The notes beneath the pieces are model-generated. The model was given only the letters and a program-made list of their open reading frames with translations, was not told the DNA's origin and did no database searches. Positions 35,741-48,167 of a DNA stretch of 64,000 nucleotides are shown piece after piece (within the stretch, counting starts at the first letter, position 1; every line of letters begins with the position of its first letter). A program made the translations under genes and the position numbers. The DNA lies in the NCBI GenBank assembly GCA_018881555.1, contig JACAXG010000105.1, positions 2,968,963 through 3,032,962 on the forward strand, in the 5' to 3' direction. This DNA is from Amblyornis subalaris (lineage: Eukaryota; Chordata; Aves; Passeriformes; Ptilonorhynchidae).

Positions 35741-38598
35741 AGAAATAAAAATTATTTACCATTGTGCCCTAATGACTGTAATTTTCACTCAAGCTGTTAC
35801 TAGACACAGTATGCTGCACCTTGTAATAATATCTTTCCTGTTTTTCTGTCTAGAGGAAAAAGTCTTGCTGCATGCATTTTTAATCACTAGACAGAAAACT
35901 CTGGACTCTACTAGAAAGGTTAATACAAAAGTAAAACAGAAAAATCAATTTTTTCTTGTTAAGATGATATCTCTTCAACTGGCTTATCCACCAATATGTA
36001 CAACTAATAAAATTATACTACCTTGTATCCTCTTATCCAAGGGTACTTAATTCCATCAGGATATCTGTGTTAACCATTTAACTCACCAAATAGCTATTAT
36101 CCCACTCATTTAATGTTGTAGCCAAAATAGCTCCATTATAACTGCAAGTAGCTAAACTCTTCAGTGCCAGATGGTTTACAAATTGGTCTCATCACAGAGT
36201 AATGGATGTCATCACACTCACAATTTGTTAGCATTACGAATCCCCCTCCTCCTGTGAACTTAGTATGAAAGAGTTCTCTAATTTAATCTCCAATTCAGCA
36301 ATTGATATGTGTTAAAACCTATTATCAAATAAAAATGTACTAATTAGCAGAATACTAGCATTTCCTCATTGTCAGCAAATAAATACCCAACTTGAGAGTC
36401 AGTGGAGGGATCAGCTGAAAACAGATGCACAGTAAAAATCAGACTAGCTTTTCAAGTTCAACTTTAGAGCATGTTAGGTGAATTACTCCAAAGTGGCTTT
36501 GATTAGCTTCTCACCAAGCACTGTAAACTTTTTTTTGCTGTGTAGGAGCATTCAGCTGTTCATGCTAAATGAATAAGAATAAATCACAGCCTACCCTATG
36601 CCATGAAAGTTCCTCCTGGAAAAAGATATATCCCTTAGTCTTCATGTTCTTGTACATTACAATTTCAATAAATTACTTGAGGGAATTTCAAGACTAATGT
36701 ATGATAACAGCACAAGTTTTATCTTTAGGAAAACAGCTAAATTTAATTTTGTGTCATCTTCTATTTGACTGGGAAAACTTAACCAAAAAGACTTCAAAAT
36801 AGTTAAAAAGCTTTCTGGCTTTAAAAATTTATTCCAAAATCCTAAATGTACCTTAGGCTGCGAATGGTTTTCACACAGTGAGATGGGTAAATGATGCACC
36901 TTCAATATTCTCAATTAGCATTTGTAGATCTGCCTGTTTTGAATCAAAAAGACAAAAAATACTTTATTATCTTCTCATAAAATAACTGAAGTAAAAGACA
37001 GGAAATGGTGGAGGTTTTTTTACATACCAACATGTCTGGGAACAGAGCATTTATTATTTTGCTCCCTAATAGAAGTGGCCCTTTCGTAAAACATATTTTC
37101 TCCATCTAACTCAGGTGTACTAGGTTCCCTTTGCTCTTCCTTCCAGCAGGACCTGGAGAGGATCTTAGATCTTAAGGGAAATTTAATTTGATTCATTTTG
37201 GGATCTAGGTGTTTTCTCTTTTCCCAGTACACTACATGTGTGACCACTGTCCATGGCTGGCCTTCTTAACCACCTTGATCCGTCTTTTGCTTTACACTCG
37301 TCTCCTCCCAGGCATATAATCCACAAACAATTTTCTTTTCCCCTTTTGTCACAGTTTTGCATCTATTCCCTAATTTGTCATTTCTAATGTAATTATGAAA
37401 GTTATCTTGGTGTTATAATGTCATTACTGATACAGCTAATTTGGATTCTCTTCCTTAAAAGGACCTTAATACTGCCATTTGAACTGAATAGCTTGACTTT
37501 AGCTATTTCTCACTAAGTCTCCTTCAATCACCTGAGAAATCAAGCCTTTCCCCATGGCACTATCTGTAACTTTTGACGGCTTTTCACTTCCTTTTTTATT
37601 ACATGCGGTTTATTATATGTTCATTCATTAGTGTGTTATATTCTGTTCAGTTAGCTAAACCTCAGGCCAGGGCCCTGTTCTCTGTTTACATACAGAAATC
37701 TCAAAGGATAAGAGAGATCCTATGTAGTAGTCACAGTTTCAGAATGTTGGCATATGATTTTTGTCTGTCTGTATATAACATCTTCTACCCCCTGCTTAAA
37801 TTCTTTTCATTGCTCTGCAGGAACTTTTAGCAACTTGGATTCAGATCTATCTATCTGGTATACATAGTTCCCTATGACTGTAATTTTTAAGGATGTCATA
37901 ATTTTGAAACATTTTTCTTAAATACTGTTGTGATTGGTGAAATACTACTGTCCACATTTGTGTAAGCTCTTTATCTAATGACTCTNAAAAAGATAATGCA
38001 TAAGCAGAAAACAGATCTCCCCTTCTTTCTGGATGTGTCTTCTCAACTGTCTATGCAGTCAGACAGCACAATTTAGCACTTCTGTGGCCCCCAAACTGTT
38101 TATTCTAATGGTCAAATGGCAGCGAAAAAAAGGTTGTCCTACGTGCATTACAGTACAGTGATTATGAAAAGATCAACATCCTTCGGACAAGGAGGCCATA
38201 GAAATAAGACCCCCTGTCCTTAATGTGCTCTTACTACTGCACTATTGTAAAAAAGGTTACTCTAGTTGCATTCACTCCGTACTTCTGATGAAGTTCTTTA
38301 TGTTCTGAAAACTAAGATATACAGATATATATTGTGAAGCATTCAGCCCAGTATATGGCTACTCATCCCNAGGATTACTGAATCACACAACAGAAGTTGT
38401 CCATAGGATCTGAAAGTAGACAAGATATGAAGTTTCTGTGAATAACTCTTCAGAGGCACTCTCTCTCTTTTTACTGGGTAGGGATCAATGTCCGTCATTC
38501 CAAGTCATCTAAAAAAGACCCATTTGGTAAATGTTATAATGATCAACTCAAAAGTGTAGAGAAAGACATTTCAATTTTCCTTCAGTAACATAACACAC

Positions 38599-39828
38599 TG
38601 TCGTCGGTTAGCCTGGAGAATTTCCAGGCCAGCACGAGAAACTGTTCTTAAGAGGATTTAACAGCAAAAACAGGCTCCAAAACTTAAAGTAGTAAAATGG
38701 ATTTTATTACTATCAAAACTAAAAGTAAAAAGATGAATAATAATAAAGATATTAAGGCAAACATACAGACACTTTTCCCTTCTCCCAAAAAAAANCATCC
38801 CACCTTTTTACCAAACGCGCGAGGAGAAAACAAAAACATGGGATTTTTGAGTCCTTCTTAATACATAGAAACTAAATCTTTCTTCTGCCGTAACTTCCAT
38901 CACAAACACAAACAGGCCCACCCGAATACCTGAATGTAGTGAGAAAACGATTCCTCTCCCAACTCCCCACAGTCTTTTCCAATACACTGCCAGCATGGGC
39001 TAGAACAGTTCATGGGGTTTTGTCTTCTTAAGGATGAGTTATCCTAGTCTGAAAGTAAAGGTCCTTTTCTTCAATCTCCAAAAAACCTCAGCAATCTACG
39101 CACTTCTAGCGTGGACAGCTTCTCTCGGGTTGTGGGAAATCTCTTCATCCCCCCAAATACTCTTCAACAACTTATAGAGAAATAGTTTTGTTACATTTAA
39201 AGCTCACCAAGGCTCGCGGAAGAAAGTCTCAGCTCTATATAAGGTGGATTTGTTCTCTTTTCTCTGACTCCGATGTGGCCATATTAGATCTTACCATGCA
39301 GTCGGCGCCATGCTGTTTTCTCCATGCGAACCCTGTCTTTCGTTCCCTCTGACTTGGAAGAAGGCTAGCATCTGAAGTTGTACCTAGGAGGNTTTGATCT
39401 TAAGAAGTCCTCGCCATATCTCCCACAGCGTGAGGTCTCAGATGCAGTGCTTGCTGTGGCATCGTGGGTTCTTTGCCAGTTTCAAAGTGAACTCGCACCG
39501 AGCTGTAGTATAGCTGCCACGCCGATTTGCGTAAGCGGCTACAACGTTCCACCACGGTATTGCAGCTGTTGGCGTGGTACGGCCACCTCTCGGCGACTGT
39601 GGGTGCCCTTGCCGCTCGCTGGAAAGGCGGCAGGGGCTGGGGCAGCCTGGCCCCGAGGGGCCAGGGCCGACCTGGCACGACGCCCGCTGCTCCCCGCAGC
39701 TGTGCAGTTCTAAGATGGGTGCCCTTCCGCCCTTCTCTTCCGAGAAAATATGCAAATTTCACTAGGTGAAAATGACCATCTATTGGTCCTAAACTTTCAT
39801 CCAATCACAGCCCGTCAAAATCATAACA
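38599..39828 (-). mobile_element. Long solo LTR of an endogenous retrovirus (minus strand), 1230 bp
   Basis: Read on minus it begins TGTTATGATTTTGACGGGC and ends AACCGACGACA. A CCAAT box follows near the start (about 39785-39790). A TATA box (ttatatag; plus-strand ctatataagg, about 39235-39244) lies near the middle, and AATAAA (plus tttatt, 38703-38708) near the end, so the promoter and polyadenylation order fits minus-strand transcription. The flanks are cacac (38594-38598) and cgcac (39829-39833): a 5-bp duplication with one difference that is exactly a CpG-to-CpA change. The central part (39400-39720) is GC- and CpG-rich. No retroviral genes are present. At 1.2 kb it is longer than the other LTRs here. 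Confidence 0.82.
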
Positions 39829-40104
39829 CGCACTGGGGGAAGACTTCCTGTGCCTGGCTTTCAGTGCTCCATGACTCATATGTCAAAATATGCTACCTAG
39901 TTGAAAAGCATAAAAATGAGGACCCACATGGCAATGAAATGTTGACATCAAAATTATGTTGTAAGAATCATTTCCTTTTAGAGCTGAGTTACTTCAGAAC
40001 CTTGTGCATTAGCTTTGTGATTACAATGTTCATTGGGGAAGATTCTCCAGCAAAGAGACAAAGCTACATTTCCCATTTCTGTGGAGAGTGATTAACTTTG
40101 TATT

Positions 40105-40228
40105 AAAAAAAAAAAAAGAGAGAAAAGGAAAAAAGAAAAAAGAAAAAAGAAAAAAGAAAAAAGAAAAAAGAAAAAAGAAAAAGGAAAAAGGAAAAAGGAA
40201 AAAAGAAAAAGAAAAGAAAAAAGAAAAG
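40105..40228. repeat. Purine microsatellite, (AAAAAAG)n-like
   Basis: About 124 bp consist only of A and G on the plus strand. After an initial A run the core is a run of seven-base units (aaaaaag), drifting into aaaaagg and aaaag units. The complementary strand is pure pyrimidine, which accounts for the phenylalanine-rich frames on minus. Confidence 0.97.
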
Positions 40229-42257
40229 TGGTTCATTATGACAGATAGAATCTCTTGACTCAAAGACACAAGTGGCAGAATCCACCAACAGAGTATACTA
40301 ATTTTTGGTATAGGAAGAGGTTATGTACTTTACATTACACATACTGAACAGAGTACTGCACCGTTTTTGAAGCTCCCTTACTCACAGCTGAGTACTCTGA
40401 TCGTTAGGCCATAAATCCATGTGAACATGATTATTTTCCCTAACAGTCTTATTCTCCAATTCACTGAGGAATTTAAATATGTGATTAATTTTAAGTCCAC
40501 AACATATAACATTGAAGTTGTGCTTTGTTTGAATAACATCTGCTGTGCGTAGTTTCGTTCATGCACAAAGGCTTTTTTCTTGCCTTCAGGGTTTTTTTAA
40601 ATTTTTTTGAGTGAAAAAGTTTGCACCTGTGTATTTGTTTCTAATGGAGCCAGTTGTCTCACTCTGCTGTAAATTTTGCCCCTTCAGATTACCTTCTAAC
40701 ACCTTTTTCTATTTCTATTCTAATACCTTTCTCTTCTGTTCCTGAAGTCATATTGGAAAACACAGGTTCTGTGTTCTCTTTTAGCTCCGTTTCATTCTGG
40801 TCGCAAGTAAAATATCTTTTATCCGAAACTGCGTACATTAGAAATACTCGGACTGTGAAGGTCTTTTGATGAATGTAAATTCAAATGCAAAAGGTTTTAT
40901 GTTAAACTTCTGCAGATAATTTCTTAGCCATTGGACTTCATTTTGTAAAAGTTAGAATAGCGAGCAAACAGCAATTCCATTCATAGAACTTCCAAGGTCT
41001 TGGAATTTATTTTCTTTAATCTTTTGGTTTACATCAACGGAAAAAAATGATGAAAAAAAGAAAAAATATATCAAAACAAAACCTAAAGTTTTGCATTTTT
41101 TTTTTTTTTTTTTTAAGTGAGAATACCCCTTTTGTCTCAAATCCTGTGATTGTACTCTGATTTGGGAAAAATTCCTGAGTAGACACCATCCGAATATTGA
41201 CCTGGAAATGTTCAGGTGCAATGTCCTGCTTTAAAAATTTGTATTTTCATCTAAAAATTTCTGACTCTGGCAAAGATGAGACCCGTACTTGGGTCTCTCA
41301 GAGCGTCGACTAATGCCTAATCACAGTCTAGAAGAAATTTGTGGTCCTTACTGTTGCTGTCTGAGATCTTGTCAATAGTTATTACACAAGAAGAGTGTTC
41401 CAAAAGAGTTGATAGAACACATTTTCAAGCAATGAGACAACTGAATATAAATGGCGGTGAGAGTCATAAAGGAGCGAAGCTGATTCAGCTAAATCTTTAG
41501 AAGGGGAAAATTCACTTAGACCACTTAGAAAACTGACCTGGTTTTAAAACAATCCTATCGTAGATATTTTTTTACTGAACTCATTATATTATTAGTAGAT
41601 CAGAGAAAAACTAAGCTTATTCTTTTATATTAAGTATATGCTAAATACTANTTACTTTTTTACATTTGAAAATGCAGATGCAACTACCATTTCAGAACAT
41701 ACAATAATGTGGCCCAAATTTATAATGGCATTCACATAAAAAAATTAATTGCTTAAAAGTTACCAAAGAACTTATTTTTGTTTCATTTTTTAAAAAGAAA
41801 CCATACTTAGATAGGGATTAACTTAAAGTGTAATAAAAGAAGTAATATAAAAAACTGTGGTAAGAGCTCTTACAATAAATCATGAAGTTCTATAATTCAA
41901 GGGCCCTGCCTATCTGTGCGACTGCTGTCTTTGCAGGGCAATAGAATACTGATATATGCACCTATTCTTGACAGCACGAATAGTCTTGCCTTTACTGAAT
42001 GAAAGTGTGTCTTCATTGTGGTTTTCAAAAACTATTGAGTAACCACGGATTACTGCCTGCAACAGGTACAAGATGCACAGAGCTGATCTCCTAACTAAAG
42101 CTCAAGACTGGCAGTTTGAGAGCACATTGCCTCAGCAAGAACCAAGATTTGGCTTTGTTGCTGCAATTCAAGCTTTCTTTTNCTGAGAGACATCCCAGAG
42201 CTCTTGCTGTGCAATTTTAAAGACTGCACATACAAGCTATCTATACCACCCTGCTTG

Positions 42258-42305
42258 AAGCGGGCAGTCCAGACCTCCTTCCAACCCATATTATTCTGTG
42301 ATTAC
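42258..42305 (+). mobile_element. Possible CR1 3'-tail fragment
   Basis: The stretch cagacctccttccaaccc followed by attctgtgatta resembles the last 40 bp of CR1 or of a CR1-tailed SINE. Upstream sequence (42095-42257) is not clearly CR1. The match is short, so this is a tentative call. Confidence 0.5.
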
Positions 42306-44243
42306 ATGACCAATCAAATGTAATTCCAAACAGTTTGTTTTAAAATATCTTGAGCAAGACTAGAAATATACACCTTTCACCTGTATTGATTAATGTATGT
42401 CCTCAGCCTACACCTTCCAAAGCTGTTCAACGGTCTGTACAAGTTTTATTTGCTTTTATTTGTAGTTTGAACATGTAAACATGTCAAAGCCAGGTAATAC
42501 AAGACTTCCTGTGATATTTTGCAAGTCTAAATCACTCAGATCACTTGCCTTTCTGTTTTCAGATGAGTTATACTGAACACCGTTCTGTCTCTTAGTATAT
42601 AATTTTCTGGTTCCTGGCCTTCATCCTGTTCTGTCTCAGTCTTGTTACTTTTTTATTGATTCCTCCTCTCTCCAGCTGAGACTAAGGCCACAGAACTAGT
42701 GCTTTTTAGGAAGTGAAAGTCATTCCTTAATACTATTAAAGTCTCAAACCAAGTTGGTTTTTCTTGCTTGCCCTGCTAAACCATTTTTCAAGAGTTTTGA
42801 CAATTTCGACAGTTTCTTTTTCCAGTGCATAGGACTTCTTTTCATTTTATTTTCTTCATCTGTATTATGCAGAGTCTTTAACAAAAATGAATAAAAACAG
42901 CATGCATTTTTTCTGTACTTTTGCAGCATCACAGTGGTGGAGTGGATTTTTAACGATCTATAAGATCATTACACACCCCTGCATGGAGGTGAAGTTGTCT
43001 ATTTTCTTTTAAGACATTTTTCAAGAACTGATAGTACTAAACCAAACTTCTAGTCTCTGTTTACTTGAGCTCTGACAGAAGGCCATGTGCTGCATTATGA
43101 TAGCAAGTTTTACTAGTGATGGTCAAACACAGACACTGGGAAAGAAGATATGAGCTGGATGCGTTCAAGTCCCCAGTAATGCTGGACAGAAAACAATTTC
43201 CTTATTCTGAAAAAAAGATTTTCAGAGCTGCAAAAGAGCTTGCACTGTGCTTATGGGTGAAGACAAAGCCTGTGGAATCATGCCTGAAAACATACAGGTT
43301 AATTGCTTCTCTAGTGAAGCTAATACTTATATGACAGAACTGCAGATTGCATACTAGAATCAGCATCTCTAGCACTGAAGGATCATTGTTCTTACGTTCA
43401 CGGCTTTCTGCACTTCTTTATCTGAAAAAAAAAAGCCCTTGGTTTCTTTTACGGCACCTCATATGTTCTCTCAAGAAAATCTTTTGCTTAAATGTTCTGA
43501 TATTTTCTAAGTNAAAAAAAGAAATCAACTTAAATACCACAAAGTGGAAAAGTATATCCTTGATCATGATTCAGAGCTTCATTGCTGTGAAATTATCTAA
43601 ATGTGCATATGCACAGCACAAGGTTTATATCCGAAGACAGGAAGACAATTTTCAATCAACAAAGAGATTTTTAAATTTGCAAAAGAAGTTTTGTGTTTTC
43701 TCCTCTGGGTAAACAGGGAAAACATCTCAAAGTAGATGAAGATGCTGAATATAAATATCAGAAATGCATCAAAGGAAGAAAGTTTGGGTAATGGCTTATA
43801 ACAAAAACTCTAGGGATGAGAAATTATCTGTTTTCCTGTAATATTTGCCACCTAAGCAAAACAAGCACCAATTTTATCACACTGAAGGAAATATCTTTCA
43901 TCGTATTAAAGACCTATGAGCCTTTTTTATGGCACTGGTAAACAATCAAAGAGTAGTTTGGGCTTCTGTAAGCTTATAGTTTCTCATTAAAAATGTAAAT
44001 AAATGGCTTCCCTTAAAGTAAGGAAAGAAGATCAATGCTCACACATAGTTTGTACAGCAGCATTTGCTTACGCAGACTAATGAAATAATTTAAATGACAG
44101 TAAGAAAAGCTTATATCAGTATGTAAATATACATTGAAGGCTTATGGGATCTGTTACCTAACTTGATCGATACAACTGTTTTTNAAACCAAAATGATTAC
44201 AAGCAACACAAGTGCTGAGCAAAAAGTGTATATGATGCCTCGA

Positions 44244-44285
44244 TTATACATGCTTTCTCATAATTATGCTTATACATGCTTTCTC
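44244..44285. repeat. Short direct repeat, 26-bp period
   Basis: The 16-mer ttatacatgctttctc occurs at 44244-44259 and 44270-44285, separated by ataattatgc. It is a small local duplication. Confidence 0.85.
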
Positions 44286-45197
44286 TTAATTAATCAGTTT
44301 ATTGTTGTATTTTAGAAATTTCTATGCACTTTATTTTATCCTTAGCCAGTGCTTGGACTCTGAATTTTCAATGTTTTTTTTAGCTAGGATTGTAACCACT
44401 TTGTGCTCACACATTGTGAAGTCTGAAATAACTGAATTCAGTAGGTAAAGTAAGGAAATGCCCAGACTTTTCTTATTTTTTTTCTCTAGAGTTCATTTAG
44501 AGATTATCCACTCCTCTCTGTTTCCTCTGAAAAGCTTATCTATATTTCTGTTTGACTGTTTACACTTTCCTTTCTATCTCCTTTTACTTTGAGATATTAT
44601 AAATGCTACCACAAAATAATTTACTGTGTCAATAGCCTTGACCAACCCCTACTACTTAGATTTATTTTTTGTTATTCCTTTTCTCTCTGTGAGTGGAAAG
44701 TTCACATTCTCCCTTTCAGACTGGCATTTACCTAATTTTTGGTCCTTCTCATTTCTGCCTTTCCCAGCTACTGCATTTTTTCTTCCCTTGTGGATCTTCA
44801 TCTCATGCCTCTTTCATGAACGTTCTTACAGATCCCTGTACTTACTTCTTCAACACTGGACCTCCATGTACCCCCATCTCAGTGCCTTTCAAGTATTCTT
44901 TTCAAAGTCTGTATTCCAGGACTCCTCACAAGAGAGTTAGTAGGGAGAAAGAAAAGGAGGAAGAGTACAGAGGGCCAAGTATTCACCATGAAAAACTATT
45001 GTCATTTTTATCAGAGTTGCCTGAATTTCTTTACCTTTTACAATAAGATGAATAATTTCAAGCAAAGGAGAGAAATAAACNTGAGATGGAAAAATAGCAG
45101 ACTTCCTGTAAATACTAATAAAAAACCCTGTGGGAATAACAAAATGGGTACTAGACTTCATACTGGATTTGATTACAAGTTCAAATTCTTGCTCATG

Positions 45198-45985
45198 TGT
45201 CCTGGGTTAACCATAAAAGGATTTATTCTGTTACCACCCACATATTTCCTCAATAAGCTGGATCGTTCACAGTTACACACCTGCTCCCTGAGGCTATGCC
45301 CATGTGAGGTAGGGTGATACTCCTTATCTCAACTGAGATAACCATTCCTGCCGACAGCAAGCACCACCCATCCTGAGTAGATCATCTCAGCTAATGGCCC
45401 ATTACACCACCCGTCCTGAGTAGATTATTTTGATTACTGGCCCATTACTGAACAAGATAAAAATAGAATGTCAGTAACCGTTTGCTCCTCGGAGAAGCCT
45501 CATGTGAGCTCATTGCCGAAGCAACCAATATAATGTTGGGAAAATCTTTTTTCATTGTGGAAGTCCCTGCCCCTGGGGAGGTACCAGCCAAGAAACACGA
45601 CATAAAAGCAGGTTTTGAGATGGGAGAGATGACTCCATTCTGTTGGACTGGACTTGACTGGACTCCAGTCGACTGGACTCTACCAGGCTACCAGACCACT
45701 GGACTACCAGACAACTGGAAACCCAGAGGTCTCCAGACCACCATCACTGGATACTCAGCAGACCAGTCCTCCTGGACCAGTGCCTAGATGGACTACACAG
45801 CTACCACCCTGGTCAATGGAGTGCCAGGTTGTACTGTGACTCTGTCAGTTTTTTTAGGCTGGTGTTTCTGTATTCCTGCATCTATTTTAACCTTTTTATT
45901 AAAATTGTAATTTTGACCTAAAATCTCTTGAGATATTTTGTGTGGGGTTAATTTCCCCCTGCTGGTGCACATTCAAACCAGTACA
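45198..45985 (+). mobile_element. Solo LTR, family T copy 3 (788 bp)
   Basis: It starts TGTCCTGGGTTAACC, ends CAAACCAGTACA, and is flanked by a perfect 5-bp duplication tcatg (45193-45197 and 45986-45990). A CCAAT box lies at 45525-45529, a TATA-like cataaaagca at 45601-45610, and ATTAAA at 45898-45903. U3 holds a diverged duplicate of the ctcagctaatggcccatta unit (about 45385-45445). In the R region ggact/ccag units repeat (ttggactggacttgactgga...). It groups with copy 2 by its ends (AGTACA) and by the ctccctgaggctatgc segment. No proviral interior. Confidence 0.96.
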
Positions 45986-48082
45986 TCATGTTTCTATATT
46001 ACTGCTAAAATAATAAAGTCCTATACGTAGGTATTTCATCCTAACATCTCTGTAAAGACTGCAAAGCTCCTAGCACACTGTGGTATTTGAGACAGATTGG
46101 CATATGGTCTGTTCATTTTCAACCTGCAGCTGTGCTTGAGCTTTGGTTTGGTTTAGACTTTTGCTTTTTTATTGCAGAGGCACCAGCAGAATAAATATAC
46201 AGGTTAGACTTGTTAGATGAGGAGGACAGAAGAGACATTGGAGGAAGGCATTTTGTGAAATGGGTATTGATTTGGTAATAACCTCTTTTAATTGCATGGT
46301 AGAAAGAAAATGAACACAATTATTGTTCTGTGGGTAAAGAAATGCCTTTTTTTATGCTTAGAAACAATTCCTAACACAAAAAAAAATTATAAAGTTTTAT
46401 GAGGATCTCTTCAAGGGATTTAAATGCAAATTAACCCTGATGTATTCTACATATGTTTCATGCCACATAACAAAATCTACCATTAGAGAAAAATAAAATG
46501 CACTGAAAAGAGCTGCTTCAGCATTCAAAACTAGCTAATCAGGTATCACAGTAGTGGAGATTAATCAAAGATTCCTTAATTGCTAGTTAACTGGACTTTA
46601 TATTGTGAAATATATTGTTTTTTTCAGTTGTAGTAAGCCGATTGAGAAAAAAAGACCACTGTGGTTTAACAGAATACAGATTTCTTAAATGAGGTTAAAG
46701 TGAGATGTAAAAAAAAAACCTCTGTGGGCTGTGGTACAAGGCAATCTACCTCACTTCTGTCTTTTTCCTTGTCTTTTCTTCTTCTATCCTGAAAGTTCAC
46801 ACCAGCAGGGTTGCTGTGTGGACACAGAAGATAATTGGTCTAAATTAAAGTTCTTCAGTGCTTCTTAAAAGCTGCTCTGCAACAAAAGACACCACATTGC
46901 CTGCAAATATTAGCATGTGTTTCAGAGCTAAACAGTGATTACAGCTCTGTGAATTAGAACCAACTCGCTCAGTTCAGGCTTAAGTGCTAGATAGCTAAGC
47001 AGCGCCTTTTCTGCAGCACTTCTTTTGGACATGATGGGGTGTCTTTTAAATATTACTGTTTATTTTGGATTATGGTGTGTTTTGAGAGCTGCATCACTGT
47101 CTTTTTCCTTCCTCTGTGATGTGATGTTGCTCACTGTGAAACTAGAAGGACGGAAAGCCAAATTCAGGTGTGAAATATGGTTAAATTTCATTTATAAATG
47201 CACCTTGTTGAATTTTGGCCTTCCCTCTAATACCTATGGGCTGTGGGCTCAGCAAGGTGTTCAAGGGGGTTTTGTAGTATCATTTCTTTCCCCTTTTCCT
47301 ATTTAATTAGAAAAAAAAGCCTAATTTATAGTCAATGTGGACTACCACTACAGCTCTATGATTAATACAAAATGAACTGCTACAATGATTTCTTTGAAAG
47401 CTATCTTGCAATAATTGTTCCAATTGCTTTTGTGTAGCAGTAATATAGAAATTTTACCATTATGTTTTAATTGCTTTAATGTAGGGAAGGTAGCAAAACC
47501 ACAGTAAATTGCATAGATTTTGTCACTCTTACTATTAATGTAATTTTTAAGGTAGATCTGCACACAAAAGGANTGGAACACGAAGACGACATAGCAGTGA
47601 TACATATCACTTGGTTATCACTTTGGAGAGCATCTCNTTTCTTTCCATCTAAATGCTGTAGCCTGTTAAACTCTTCTAATNGTAAGATCTACAATACTGG
47701 TTTTGCCTTTAAAAAAAACCCCAAATGTTCTGTACTGGAAAGTAATGTCAATTGTTTTTCTTCACAGTTTACCAAATTCTTGAATTTTTCCATGTTACAC
47801 TTTTGGAGCTCAGGAATGTGCTAGAGTGCAACAGCCACAGTTAAAATGTACAAAATTCATGCCTGTATCAACATTTCCCATTGGCTAAGTGGCCCAATTA
47901 CAGAATATGAATTTTACTGAGGAACAGGAAACTGAAATCATTGCCAGGTTAATAATTTAAGAGCCTCAGTTTCCTTTATGAGAGTGTGCCTGAAACTGTG
48001 AAGAGTTTATGCAAACTATGAATGTAGTGAGAAACACGTCCGAAGACAGATTAGAGTGAAATGACACTGAATGACCGGTGTT
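45986..48082. other. AT-rich spacer, no gene seen
   Basis: No gene, RNA or mobile element recognised. Open frames are at most 93 codons. Confidence 0.65.
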
Positions 48083-48166
48083 TATCTATATCTATATCTA
48101 TATCATCTATATCTATATCTATATCTATATCTATATCTATATCTATATCTATATATCTATATATCT
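48083..48166. repeat. (CTATAT)n microsatellite, about 84 bp
   Basis: The hexamer ctatat is repeated about 13 times with one interruption (tatcat) near 48103. It lies directly against family X copy B, at the end that corresponds to the AATAAA end of copy A. Confidence 0.98.
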
Positions 48167-48167
48167 C

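Larger units (their letters stand above)
33902..38598. other. AT-rich spacer with one CR1 tail, no gene seen
   Basis: Apart from the CR1 tail at 35203-35336 and an 18-bp perfect AT palindrome at 35723-35740, no structure was identified. Open frames are at most 92 codons and unrecognised. Confidence 0.65.
39829..45197. other. Spacer with a purine tract, no gene seen
   Basis: Apart from the purine microsatellite at 40105-40228, a T run at 41097-41114, a possible CR1 tail at 42258-42305 and a short direct repeat at 44244-44285, nothing was recognised. Open frames reach 121 codons (43347-43712) without resemblance to known proteins. Confidence 0.65.

Noticed and set aside
40030..40288. Phenylalanine-rich membrane-like protein on minus
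   Set aside because: The apparent hydrophobic protein is only the translation of the (AAAAAAG)n purine tract.
48083..48166. CRISPR-like repeat array
   Set aside because: It is a contiguous hexamer microsatellite without spacers, in an animal genome.
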